A stretch of 64,000 nucleotides of DNA, from positions 2,548,001-2,612,000 of the forward strand of contig JAXBDG010000005.1 in assembly GCA_036320915.1 (NCBI GenBank), given 5' to 3'. The notes beneath the pieces were generated by a model, which saw nothing but the letters and a program-made list of their open reading frames with translations, ran no database searches and had not been told where the DNA came from. Made by a program: the position numbers and the translations under genes. Origin of the DNA: Linnemannia elongata. Taxonomy: Eukaryota > Mortierellomycota > Mortierellomycetes > Mortierellales > Mortierellaceae. This document shows, one piece after another, positions 37,587 to 49,515 of the stretch; the first letter of the stretch is position 1, and every line of letters starts with the position of its first letter.

Positions 37587-37862
37587 GTTGTGGAGAGAAC
37601 TAGAAAAGGAATGAGCGTTGTGAGGAATGAAGTAAAGAAAGGGAAAGAAAGAGAAGGAGAACAAGAAGGCCTTGGCGGTTTTCCAAGTGGAGCGCGCCGG
37701 GGGTCCATCGCCAGAAGTGGGAATAAGTGACTGGCTTTCGGTGGCACTCTTGGACAAACAACACCAACGGCGTATATTGCAAGAAGACATCTCTCGCCCT
37801 TTACTCCGAACGACCTACATCAGCTTGCAAGGGACTACCAGGGAACCACAGGAACAACGCAG
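37587..37862. promoter_or_regulatory. Divergent promoter between the Sel1 gene and the zinc-finger gene
   Basis: Only 276 bases separate the two start codons, so the two genes probably share regulatory sites. No known motif is evident. An A/G-rich block (37600-37680) is the pyrimidine-rich leader of the minus-strand Sel1 gene. Confidence 0.55.
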
Positions 37863-39005
37863 ATGGCAGCAAGGACAGCAACTACCACAAAGGTGCTGGA
37901 ATGGACACGGAGGCGCATCACTCAATCAGCATCCAAACACAGAACAGTCGCTGATCAGTTCAGTCTTCACACCTCCAACCTGGACAGGGCCAGGCTATCA
38001 ACTTACACAGCACCTCGTCAGGCACAGAAACATATCATTCCAGGATCTATACCCAAACAACAACAACAATCACCATCCACCGCAGACCCAACAACCCCAA
38101 TCGCTCAACCCCTCGAGCAAACACTCGATCGCCGGCTACGCTTCCTTTCCAAAACCCGATCCACCTCCGCCAAGAATCGTACCCCAACAGCCCCAACCTC
38201 CACTGCTGCCGGTAACACTGCATTTTTCGACCACAGCAATCAACCATCCTCCAACAATACCAATGAACAACGGCATCAACAGCGGCATCGGAAATCGAAA
38301 CGATCTCTATTGAAATCCTACAGGCCAGGCTTTCAACCAGGAGATTTCATCTGCCCGCAATGTGGGACACACAACTTCCGTTCTCCCGAACATGCACAAG
38401 TGGTTCTCCACCAGTCGACTGTCGTCCGCCTTTCCAAGAAACATGATCATCTCTCATTCGCGGGTCAACACGGTGCAGGAGGTGATACAGCAGCGACAGG
38501 AGCAGTAGGTGCAGGATCGCAGACACAACAACAGCATCAGCAGCCATTGACGCGATTCCAGAGAGAGATCATACCTCCACAACGCAAATACCCCCAAGGC
38601 GCTGCAGGACACTGTTTCGAATGCGGCTTCCAAACCTCCTTCACTCCCCCTTCTTCATCCTCAGCAACATCTCAATCAAGCTCAATCTCGACAGACCCGC
38701 TCAAGGACCAGGACTACAACCCCCGAAATTCACCAAGCACTGCTTCCACTACCCAAGCCGGAGAAACACACGAACAACACGCAGGAATTCCATCATCATC
38801 ATCATTATTATCAGCACAGTACAGGAACGACATCCGCCTAACAAACCCACGGGACTATGTCTGCCCACACTGTCAAACAGTCAATTATAGCAATCGCCTG
38901 CACTGTGTCGGATGTGGTACACTCGCACCCTGGATCCAGACCCGCATCGTCGAACAAACGCGACACTCGCCGTCGCATAGACGCTCAACAAGACGTGTCA
39001 AATAA
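37863..39005 (+). CDS. RanBP2-type zinc-finger protein, 380 aa
   Basis: This is a single exon. The N-terminus (1-30) is basic and might be a mitochondrial or nuclear signal. Residues 60-145 are Gln/Ser/Thr-rich. The C-terminus holds a clean RanBP2-type finger, DYVCPHCQTVNYSNRLHCVGCG (C334, C337, C348, C351; CxxC-x10-CxxC with the family Asn). A second copy begins GDFICPQCGTHNF (C164, C167), but its closing pair GHCFECGF (C251, C254) comes 83 residues later, as if the finger had been opened by a low-complexity insertion. RanBP2 fingers bind single-stranded RNA or ubiquitin. The arrangement suggests an RNA-binding protein, possibly organellar given the divergent mitochondrial-type neighbour. 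No orthologue is recognised. Confidence 0.82.
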   Translation: MAARTATTTKVLEWTRRRITQSASKHRTVADQFSLHTSNLDRARLSTYTAPRQAQKHIIPGSIPKQQQQSPSTADPTTPIAQPLEQTLDRRLRFLSKTRSTSAKNRTPTAPTSTAAGNTAFFDHSNQPSSNNTNEQRHQQRHRKSKRSLLKSYRPGFQPGDFICPQCGTHNFRSPEHAQVVLHQSTVVRLSKKHDHLSFAGQHGAGGDTAATGAVGAGSQTQQQHQQPLTRFQREIIPPQRKYPQGAAGHCFECGFQTSFTPPSSSSATSQSSSISTDPLKDQDYNPRNSPSTASTTQAGETHEQHAGIPSSSSLLSAQYRNDIRLTNPRDYVCPHCQTVNYSNRLHCVGCGTLAPWIQTRIVEQTRHSPSHRRSTRRVK

Positions 39006-39293
39006 AAATCTTTCTATCTTAATCCTTCATGCTCGTGGTCATTATCAACTTATTACCCTTCGATTGTGTTCTGTGCGTTCAACCATTGGTCTGTATTAAA
39101 AACAATCATACCATTTACGGGCTCCAAGAAGGACACCATAAACGTCATTTCCTTCCCTCACCTGTGGGATCGACGAACGCAGACACGTTCTTTTCTTGAC
39201 GCACAAAATTCTCCGACATTGGGCTTCCATTTTTTTCATTTTGGAGGATTTTTATTCCATTTTATTTTTGGCATTTTGTTTTTTTTTTTTTTT

Positions 39294-41273
39294 TTAAGAG
39301 GAGGGTGAGAGGGAGATTTGACTGACAGAGGGTTTGGTCGACAAGGGCAATGGGGGTGGAGAAGTTGGAGATGTTGCCTTGGGGACGACGGGGGATAACG
39401 TCGCCAGGTCTGTAGGTTCGGTAGTATCCTGAACATTAGCTACCTCAACAGAGGCAGCAGGGGCGTCAAAGTTCGCAGGGGCATCAGAGTTCACAGGGGT
39501 ATCAGAGTTCGCAGGGGCGTCAGAGTTCGCAGGAACGTCGGAGTTCGCAGAGGCGGCGATGGACGCATCATGGGCAGGCTTATCGGCCGCCAGGACCTGG
39601 GGAGCGCCAGCGTTAATATGACCCGACGTCAACGTGGCCTCTTGGGGTTGAACATAGATCTCCTCGTAAACGTGGTGTGTCTCAAACGCACCACCTTCAT
39701 CGCCCACATACTTTTGCGGAGGGTGGACGACTCCGTTCTCGTCGGTGTCGTATGCGGTCATGCTAGAGCTCGTCATGGGCGACATGGGGCCCGAATACAT
39801 CTGATGGTGGGGGTGTTGCAAGTACCGTTGTTGCTGCTGTTGTTGTTGCTGGTAAGGGTGAGGTGATGGTGGGAAATTGGGTCCTCCACCACCGTTATGA
39901 TAATTATACTGGGGTCCCATGCGAGGCGAGTAATAGTTGCCGGGTGGTGGTCCTCCCATATGCTGAAGTGGTGGAGAACGTGGCGAAGACGGGTAATACT
40001 GCTGTTGTTGCTGTCCAGGGTAAGGCTGGTACTGTGAGACAGGTCGAGGCGGGAACAAGGGGTGTCCATCGGGTGCATAGGGGATGGAAGCACTCACGCG
40101 GGACGAAGACCGGTTCACAAAGTTGCCATTGGGTGACATGGGAGGCGCGCTTATGTTTGTCCTGGAAGGGGATCGAAGAGGGACATGGTTGTAGTTTTCG
40201 TAGAACCCACTCGCCCTGGGGTTGGGACCGACGACGGCAATCAGTGGAGGCGAGGACTGACCAGGGACGTCGTGAAGTCTTGCAGCGCTGCTGCTAGTGC
40301 TCTCGGTGGGCGAGATACCCTCGGGAGCGTAGGCGCCATCGGGGGACGAAGGAGGGGACGGCAAGAACGCGGCCGAGGAGGACGACATCTCCTTGTTGTG
40401 AAGACGGGCGTCGTAATTTTGAGCATCATAGGGATAGTTATCACCATCACCCGGGGCACCATTGTAACCACCAGGGCTACCATCGCCACGACGGCCATTG
40501 GCGACAAACCGACCGTCATGCAACTGCGTGAATGATTCGCCGCTAATGTTGTTGCTATAACCTCCTCCTCCCATGACACTCATCCGTGCACCTCCCAGAC
40601 CCGCAGCCTCAGCGTGATACCCCTTCTCGTCAAAGACATCGCTATGATTGCCCATATAGGGTCTCCGACCCACAGACGAATGCGGCCCACTGCCACCACT
40701 GTATCCGCTCCTCGCACTCCAAGTACCACTCCCCGGACGGTCCTCTCTCGCAAACCCAGCCCGTGGCGGCCGTGGCAGATCAGGCGGGTCCGGGTACCCA
40801 TCTACTCCATATCTCGAAGAAGATCCTGCAGCAGAAGCACCAAGTCCAACAAACATCATCCGCTTGCGCCGCTGCTTCAGTAACAAGAATCCTCCGACCA
40901 CTGAGCCGACAAGAACAATCGCCAATCCGGCCACCAATCCACCGATCGCAGCCGCGCTCATCCCCTCCCCATCGCCACCTGAAGTACTGGTTCCTTGTCC
41001 ACGACTATTAATATTATTACCACCAGTTCCACCTCCTCCCCTAATGGTAGAAGATGTCGTGGTGATAGGTCCGACTGTGATAACAGAGCCGGTGCCAAAA
41101 GTGGTTGTTTTTACAGTTTGGATGGTAGTCGTAACGGTGATGATGGGTGGTGTAGTTATGGGGGTTACTGGCGCTGTAGTTATGGGTGGTACGGGCGGCC
41201 TGGTGGTGACAACGGGTGGTCTTGTTGTTATGGGCGCCTTGGTGGTTGTTGGTTTTATGGGAATCGTTGCCAT
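39294..41273 (-). CDS. Single-pass membrane protein with mucin-like N-terminus, 659 aa
   Basis: This is a single exon starting at ATG 41273. Residues 1-75 are almost all Thr, Pro, Ile and Val, like an O-mannosylated stalk. Residues 76-104 are Gly/Ser-rich. Residues 107-132 form one transmembrane helix (AAIGGLVAGLAIVLVGSVVG) followed by KQRRKR, a stop-transfer signal. The remaining 525 residues are disordered, Pro/Ser/Gln/Tyr-rich, and cytosolic by the positive-inside rule. There is no signal peptide, so the helix itself must insert with the N-terminus outside, or a 5' exon was missed. The layout resembles fungal wall-sensor-like proteins (Mid2/Wsc style and Skg6/Axl2-type helices), though no cysteine-rich WSC domain is present. 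The C-terminus has a hexapeptide repeat. Confidence 0.82.
   Translation of the reverse strand: MATIPIKPTTTKAPITTRPPVVTTRPPVPPITTAPVTPITTPPIITVTTTIQTVKTTTFGTGSVITVGPITTTSSTIRGGGGTGGNNINSRGQGTSTSGGDGEGMSAAAIGGLVAGLAIVLVGSVVGGFLLLKQRRKRMMFVGLGASAAGSSSRYGVDGYPDPPDLPRPPRAGFAREDRPGSGTWSARSGYSGGSGPHSSVGRRPYMGNHSDVFDEKGYHAEAAGLGGARMSVMGGGGYSNNISGESFTQLHDGRFVANGRRGDGSPGGYNGAPGDGDNYPYDAQNYDARLHNKEMSSSSAAFLPSPPSSPDGAYAPEGISPTESTSSSAARLHDVPGQSSPPLIAVVGPNPRASGFYENYNHVPLRSPSRTNISAPPMSPNGNFVNRSSSRVSASIPYAPDGHPLFPPRPVSQYQPYPGQQQQQYYPSSPRSPPLQHMGGPPPGNYYSPRMGPQYNYHNGGGGPNFPPSPHPYQQQQQQQQRYLQHPHHQMYSGPMSPMTSSSMTAYDTDENGVVHPPQKYVGDEGGAFETHHVYEEIYVQPQEATLTSGHINAGAPQVLAADKPAHDASIAASANSDVPANSDAPANSDTPVNSDAPANFDAPAASVEVANVQDTTEPTDLATLSPVVPKATSPTSPPPLPLSTKPSVSQISLSPSS
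39457..39546 (-). repeat. Five 18-bp tandem repeats coding for NSDAPA
   Basis: Five copies of an 18-base unit encode successive hexapeptides of type NSDAPA/NSDTPV in the tail of the single-pass protein. The frame is preserved. Point differences between copies make this an older expansion. Confidence 0.85.
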
Positions 41274-44200
41274 TTTGTAAGAGAATGCCAGATATGATGA
41301 ATTAAGTTAGGTAGGTAGAGGATAGGGGCTATGTCGTAGAGAAAAATAAGAAAGAATGCAAGAGAAATGGATAGTAATAAAAGAATGAAAAGAGAAAGAG
41401 AAGAGAAGAGAAGAAGGGTCGTTACGGGAAAAAAGGGGGGGGGGAGATGTATTGTGGATGGAAGGGGGTGTCTCGTTAAAGTATCCTTGCTGTTCTTCCT
41501 CGAATCGACGGCTGTTTGTTCTTCGCCTTTTTTTTCTTGTGAACGCGTTGTAAATTCGTTCCTCTGGGAAAGGGAGAGAGTGGAGTGTGTAAAGAAGGGG
41601 TGAAGGACAACACAACAGCCCACTTGACACAAAGAAAAAGAAAAATAGAAGGAATGAGAGTCGGAATGAGAAGAAAGTGGTGGATGGAGGCACAAGAAAA
41701 AAAAACCAGAAAACAAAAGAGAAAAGAGAAGAAAAGAGGAGAAGAAGAAGAAGAGGCAAGAGTCGACAACGACGAAAGACAGAGGGCAATAAGACAAAAA
41801 TGAAGATGTAGCAGTGGCCACATAAATTTGCTTTACGCCCTCAGTTTCTTCATCCGCCGTTATGTCCAGTGGCAAATACCCCTCTCCCTCCGAAAAGTGC
41901 TCAGCACCACCACTACCTCCTCCTCCACCAACACAGAAGCAGGTGGGCATGGCCCAAATAAACAAATAACAAAAAACGAGAGCACCATCTCACCTGCCAT
42001 TTTCAACTCTACCACTACCAGAAACGACTGGACAGGAAACAAGCCAGGGCTGACGAGGAACAAGGAAAAAAGTAAGTTGGGATGAGAGCATTAACAACAA
42101 CATCTGGTTATGAGCATCGACAGTCAAACATAAAAACAACTTTGAATGAATGAATGAATGCAGACAACGGAAAGGACGAACTAGCCTACCCCTACCCTCC
42201 TTCAAGCCTTATTTTTTGCTTTGCTTTTTTTTTTTCGGCTCTCTGCTTTTCTCGTCTCTTCGCGAGTTTCTTCGCGAGTTTCCATGGAAACAACACAATT
42301 CGCTGCACACTTTCACACACACAAAGGCGCGGGCACAGGCACGCTAGCACGCACGAGGCATTGGGGACGGGATCGAAGGGGCAGGTTTACCGACGATTCG
42401 ACTAACTTTTTAGCACTCCTTGGCACACGCTCGAAATACACATGAAGGGTCACTTCAGGTACCTCAATGTTTCTTGTTGTTTCTTTACAGTGAGTGCGAG
42501 AATAAGGTGAAGGTGTTACTGTGATCTGTAAATCATCATTAATGACCGCACTCCTATCTAAGATGGTCGATCGAACTAAGAACAATTGACTACAGCCTTC
42601 TTTTACACATACCCCCCATGTATCTGTCTCTGTCCACCCCCCCTCGATTCCTCGTCAGTCCTCTTTCGATCGAACACACTTCAGAATAAAGAAATAACCC
42701 GTCCAATGGACTCAGTCGTCCTTCCGCATGCGTACAGCCATCATCGTCAGCAGCGCGGAGAAAGAGAGAAAGAAAAACTCTTGGTTTGCATAAAAGGGCG
42801 GAAGGAGAGGCTGGTAGAATCACTTGGCACCTGCTTGACAACATTCTTCCACTTCGCCAGAGTCGATGATGTGTTCTCCTTTATTGTTGTGAATTATAAA
42901 CAAAAGCCCACGAGTCTATCTTCTGTGTCTTTCGGGCTGTTATTATTGTTGTAGTTCGGACAAAAGGGAGATGCGCGGACCCTTGTTTTTTTCTTTTTTA
43001 TGTCATGTACATGTATGTCCTCAATTGATTGACCGACATTTGCTTTGGTCATGTCGTTAGTCTTGTTTCTCCGTGCGTGGCATTTCAACCTCCCCTGAAG
43101 TAAGACAGACAGACAGGGGCCATGCATCAATTGTTTTTATTTACAAAACCCTTTTCTACATCCAAAATCGCATCGATTGGAAGACGAGATCGGCTTAGAT
43201 GCTCTTTTGATATTAAGACAACGTCGCTTCAAGGGACAGTAGTAATCCAGGATCAGGAATAGGAGCAAGTACAAAAAGAGGAGCAGAAACAGGAGTAGGA
43301 GCAGGAATGGGAACAGGGGTGCGAATTAACAACAGGAACGGGAGAAACGGCCACGGGATGAAAAAGAGGGGGAACAAACAACCCAAGACAGAGATGAGAA
43401 GGGTGAGTGTCTTGGCATGAACCCTACTTCTTTCGCTCTCACAATAAAATTAGTTTAAAAAAAACGAAGGCTGCCACAGAAGCAGCGTGAACCTTCCCCG
43501 AAGGATGGGATGGGAGAAGGCGACATGGGCTGTAGCGAAACCTCATCTCCAGCCTTGTCCAGCTAAGCTTTTTTTTTTTTTCCGATCTCGTTCTCGCTTG
43601 TGTCTCTCATCTCACTCTCATTCCCGTATTTTGATCGCCGCCGCATCATTTTTTTAGTCTCGTTTTTGTTGTTCGTCTATTCCGAAAGTCGAAAAATTGA
43701 CCGAAGGAAAGGATAGGGGTAAGGAGAATTGCAATCGAGGAACCTGAGAAGACAAGAAAGTGAGGGGACACTGGGCAGGGGCACAGGGAATAGGGGTCAA
43801 TGGAATGGGTGCATTGAGAATTTAAGTCTGAGCCGCAGTCTCTTCAAAAAGGAGATGGAATGACTGTTGTTAATATATTCTGAATAAGGTACGCAATTAG
43901 CAGAGGGCGATACTTGTATTACTACTGTTACGTGAAGTTTTTTGCCACCACCATAGACGTCAGCGCCTTGGGACTATTGGAAAGACGGGACAAGGGACAG
44001 GGACAGGGGTAGTGGGAGTGAAATTGCATTACTCATCAATTTCATCTATTCCCACACGCGTACATTGTTTTGTTGTTTGTTGCTGTCATGGTTGATGTCT
44101 TTTAATGATCTCCTCATGCATCCCAGTCTTCACTCCATGGTTTTTTTTGCAGCCTTTTTGGCTTGCTTGTGTGTGTCTCAAAGTCGGAGACAGAAAAGTA

Positions 44201-45622
44201 ACCGACAGCTGCACTTGACCACCTTCTTCGCTCAACCATAGACTGCAACAAACAAACACGGTTTTGCTCTCATTTTCTTCACTTTCTCGTAAACCCCAAG
44301 CGAACGAAGCATGGGGAGTAAAAGAAGAGAAAAGACTTGAAGGCTGGACCTTTCTGTTTCTTTCGTTGTTGCATAACGACAGAGGTTTTTGTTCTGTTGA
44401 GAAAGTACAACACTTCGTGTGACCAAGAGCCCCTCACTCTCACTCTCTCTCTCCTTGTATCTTTCTTGCTCTCGTTCCTTCTCTCTTGCTTCGCTCTCTC
44501 TCCCCCTTCTTGATCCTAGCCCTATGTACTTCTCCCACCTCGCCAGACCTTTACCTAACCACCAATACATTCCTCATCAACGTCGTCCTCCTTTTTTTCC
44601 TGTCCATTTTCGCCCTTCAGTCGTACGCAGAGACAGGTCTGGCCCTACTTCGTTGTCCGTTTTGTTCTGTCGTTGTCAAGTCACGCGAACAAAAACGTCG
44701 TTTCTCGCCGCCTCTTGTTCTTGCTGTTGTTGTACATATTTTCATCAAGTCCACATGCCAAATTTACAACATCACAAAGAAACCTTGTTTTTGTTCGCAT
44801 GATTCATTGAACACTCGAAATAGGTGACCTTAACGGTCTCTGATCTCAGGAACACTAACCATACTTTTTTTTTAATAGTTGCCAATCTCCGTCTCACTCA
44901 CTCACTCTCTCTCTCTAGCCTTCATCAACCATCCCCTCACTAGAATAAGTTCACTTCACTATCCTTACAGCCTGTTCTTTTCATTTTCCTAGTACCCAGT
45001 CCTACCTTTCTTCTCGCAACCCCCCCACCTCTCACTGTCTTTCTCTCTCTTCTCGTTCTCGATCGTTATTTTTTCTTCTGTTCTCAATGTAATGTCTCTT
45101 GTACCACACACCTACCGATCACGCAGCAATCAACCCATTCAACAAACAACATTAAAAATAGTTGTTCCTGTCTTCGTCCTTTATTTTTTTTTGGCTGCTC
45201 AACGACATAACAACCCAAAACAAGAACTGACACAAAAACGCAAACCCCCCCCCCCCCCCCCAACGAGGGGCCAACGCGCTGCTCGTTGTCTTTTTTTTTT
45301 CTTTTCTTTTTTACTTCACTCGCCCTCGATCGCTCTGGGCCCTTTTGAACTCTTCTCCTCTCTCCTTCTCCTCCACTTTGTTTAACTCGCCAACACAAGG
45401 GAACCACCTCCCCCCCCCCCCCCTCCCGTTCAAAAGTGTATATGGATGCAGTAGAGGATATCCAAGACATCTGGTAAGAACATTCCCACTCCCTATTATC
45501 TTCGAAACCAAAGGACCTTGGGTCACCAAGTACATCCTCGATGAAATGATAAAAAAAAAAAAAACTAGTATGAAAGCATACGCATTGACCCTACTCACCA
45601 CATCCCTCAACTATGCACGTAA

Positions 45623-45654
<32 letters not shown>

Positions 45655-45939
45655 CCGAAAGTATGGAAGGTCCTTACGAACAGAAAAACTTTAAATAAAT
45701 CACCATAAACAAGAACACACGACATGGACGCGAGAGAGAGAGAGAGTTTTGTTATTAAATGATATAAGGTAAAAGGGAGGTGGAGGAAGGAAGGAGAGGA
45801 GGAAAGAAGGATGGAAAAAGGAGGGTATACGTATTTTGAAGGTATAGAAAAATAGAAGGGCTATAATGAACAGGAGAACCCTCGCATGGCACGGTGGGGA
45901 ATGGAGCGGTACTAGGGGGACTACGTATTAAAAGTCAAT
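41274..45939. other. 4.7-kb intergenic region
   Basis: This region lies between the start of the mucin-like gene (-) and the stop of the 7TM gene (-). It contains A/G-rich DNA (41300-41800), degenerate GGAGCA-type repeats (43245-43350), a C18 run at 45245-45262, a C run ending near 45423 and an A run at 45625-45653. Short frames inside are low-complexity. No gene is supported. The first 500 bases are probably the leader and promoter of the mucin-like gene. Confidence 0.4.
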
Positions 45940-48900
45940 TCAAAACTGCTGCCGCTTCTCAGTCATCGTCGCACCTGCGGCCATACCGCTCGCTCCAGGA
46001 CCACCAAGCGCACTAGTACCAGACAGCTGTCCAACAGACGACAACGAAGCACTCACAACCACAGGCCCAGATCCAAAGGCCTCCGATAACGGACCCGACA
46101 CCGTCGGCCCCACAGAGCCCGAAGAATGAATTGAGTAATTCGAATACGCGCCTGCACTCGCCCGGGACCCAAACGATCCTAACGAATACTGGCTTTTCCT
46201 CATCTCATCCCCTCCACTTACATTCCCACTACCTCCTGTGCCGCTTCCACTACCGGTACCAGTGCCGCTGCCGCTGCCGTGGAGGGCCTGGTGGATGGTT
46301 CCAACACTCGACGTCGACAGATGAGACCCTGGTCCGGTGAGCTTCTCACCAGACTTGCGACGGTTATACTGCATAGTCGAAGCTTGTTTCCGGTCCAGGA
46401 AGGCCCCCACAGAGACTTCGCCCGAGGTGTTGGTCACGTCGGAAAGGTCCCCTGTCCAAGTGCTGTACATCGAGATGGACTCTGAAGGCATGATAAAAGA
46501 ATGCCTGTCTAACTGCAATTGACCCTGTTGTTGTGAAGGGATCGGATAGAGGTTCGGATTTCCTAGGCGATGGAGTTGGTTGGCGGATGCGATAGGTAGG
46601 TCGAGTTCATCCTTTGACCGACGATAGTACTGCTGTTGGTTATGCTGTTGTTGATGGTGGTGGGCCGATGAGGAGCGTCGACGGAAGACTCCAAAACTAT
46701 CGGTTGATCCTTGACGGGGTTCCAGGGAAGGCGTCCGCGGCTGTTGATGCCGTCCTGCTGGAGAGGACGAAGCTGGACGGAGATCTGCATCTGAGGGCTT
46801 GCTTTGGGGACGGGAGGGAGTGGCGCCTGTAGGTGAAGACTCGGGATAGAACATACCCAGTTGCTGCTGCTGCTTTTGTACTGGCGACTGCTGCTGCTGC
46901 TGTTGCTGCGGGTAATACGCTTGGTGGTGTGATGGCAGGGGAACTTCATCCAATGGTCCCACAGAAGGCTGCAAATAATACGGCTGTTGCTGTTGCAGGG
47001 GAGCAACTTGGAAAGGACTCTGTTGCTGTTGCTGCTGTTGCTGCTGTTGCTGCGGCTGCAACCTTTGCCTCTCCTCCGCAACCATCAACTGCTGCTGTTG
47101 TTGCTGTTGCTTCTGATGATAACTTCCACCCCTCGTGACAGCGTTATAATGATTCAAGACATCATTCGTCGACGCAAAACTCGTCTTGGTCTCGTACCAC
47201 GCTGGTGTCAACGGTCTCGGCAATGTCGTCGCTGACAGGATCGTCGGTGATGTGGTCGATGCGATAGAAGGTGCGGATGCCGGGGATGAGGGGGCTGAAG
47301 GACCTTGGATCCCTCCTCCTCCTTCTCTTCCTGTACCTTCTCGTCCTCCGCCACCATTACCGTCGCGTCCGGTGACTGAGGATGTTGCTGTGCTGTTTGC
47401 GGTTGCAGTTGTAGAAGGGGTAGGATTGGGGGGATTGTTGTAGGTCTGAGGGTTGGTGGAATTGGACTGGGCGGCCATCCGTGTCTCAAAGGATTCCCGA
47501 ACACGGTAGGGGGATTTCGCTGGTGGAGTCATAGTTATTACACGTCCCTGCTGCTGCGGTTGCTGTTGTTGGACGGAGGGGGACGGCGTGACGGGTATCC
47601 GTTGCGGGAGTTCTGGGAGGTACATGGGTTGAGGCTCATGCCGAGCTGGAACAGGAGTAGTACCTGAAAAGGCGACCTGAGACAACGATGGTGTGGTAGT
47701 TGTCGTCGGTTGCTGTTGTTGTTGCTGTTGCTGCTGTGGAGGGGGTGGTGGTGGTGGAGAAAAGAGTGGTGTGGGCTGATCTTCGTGACGGGGTCGTGGT
47801 GGAGGAGGAGTGTTTGGTGGTGGAGGTGTCCTGCTTGAGCTCATCGAAAATGGGCTGAATATGGTGGGTGAAGACACCGAGGAGTGAAGTGGGGGCGGTG
47901 ATGAAGGCGGTGGCGACATAGCTGTTACTATTGCTGATGGCGCTGTAGCGGGTGCAGCGGTCGCCTTATTGGTGGCAGTACTGCTACCGCCAGCAACAGA
48001 GACGGGAGAAGCAGGCGAGGAGACCGAGCTGTTGCTGATAGCGCTCTTTAAGATATGATCCGGCACCACATGGTCCTCATACATCAACTTGGCCATCTCC
48101 AAGAACTGTCTATCCACCACATTGTCGACCGATCGCCTTGGCCGCACTCCCGGAGGTGTCGCAGGTGTTGTTGGTGTCACTGGCACCTGAGGCGCATCAG
48201 CATATCCTGCACTACCAACATCAGTCCTGCGAAATGCGTTGGCAATATCTGTAGGAATAGGTGGTGGTGGCGCCCTGTACCGTTTAGAACTGGGCGTACT
48301 GCTGCCGCTGCTAGCGTTGGATCCTGATGACCGCCGCCCTTGTTGTTGTAACGATTCTTCGATGTTGGCGTTGGCGTCTTCGTGAGAATCCGACAGTGAG
48401 ATCTCCTGTTCCTCACCGTCGAGGTACCGGGTCCCTGCTGAGGGGTACGGGTCAGCCATCAAGAACCCTGTCATCGTCGGTGACATGATCATATCCAGCG
48501 GCGGCACATTCTGACCCTGAGGCTCGTACGGTAACGGCGGTGGTGAAGTCGCAGTCGAATGAACGTCAAAGGACGTCTTTCTCAGTCCGAAATAATCCAT
48601 ATCCAACCCATCTCTCGAACTCCGACCCTTTTGTTGTTGCTGCTGCTGTTGATGTTGGTGGGCAGCAATGGCAAGGGCTCCAGCATCCATACGCGTCGTG
48701 ACGTTGGACCTTCGCTGCTGAGAAGTTGATGGCGAAGGAGAGGGCGTCGACGATTCGGACATCATGGTTGGGGAGGGTCCTGTCACTGCCGTGTTAGACT
48801 TTGAGGCGCCAGGGTTGGAGTTCCGCCGCTTGACTGGGAGGTTCTCGGAACTCTTCCTCGATCCTGCTCCGGTTTGGTTTTGTGGTTGGACAGAGCTGGT

Positions 48901-49475
48901 ACGGGCTCCGTAGACGGGTGTTATTCCCATGCCTGCATTGGCTGCTCCTGCTGCCACATGTTGTTGTTCCAACGGGTTCTGCCCAAAGCTGGATCGGGCG
49001 CTACTGGTGCTGTTCCGGGTCTTGAGAATGCCCGTCAGGGGTGCAGCCGCGGGTTTGCCAGAAGGTCCTGCAGTCGTTGCTGTCTTTGTTGCTGATGTTG
49101 CATTGTTGTTATTTGAGGTAGATATCGAGGCCATGGCATAGTGTTCCCCACTGGGTCGACGAGGGCTGGCCGAGGCAATCTCGGGAGACGCGGCGGTGGT
49201 GGTGACCTTGGGTGTTGCTGTTGCTGTAGGGGTGGCAGCATTGTTCCAGGCCCGATGTTGGTCTGAATGAATGGTCTGTTCGAGTCCCGCAATAACACTG
49301 TCCCGATCCAAGTCTCCATTCTGAGCAAGCCACTTCTTCATTGTCTCGACGTCCTTGCTGTCCTCATAGAAGTTGCTAGGACTGCCAGAATCCCGCCTCG
49401 ACAGACCGACCGTCAAGTTGTTATTGTTGTTGTCAGTCCTTGTCTTGTACGCGGTGCCTCTCTCGATATTTTGGT

Positions 49476-49515
<40 letters not shown>

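Noticed and set aside
46833..47443. Plus-strand Leu/Ala/Val-rich frames opposite the 7TM tail
   Set aside because: They arise from CTG repeats complementary to the CAG-coded Gln runs.
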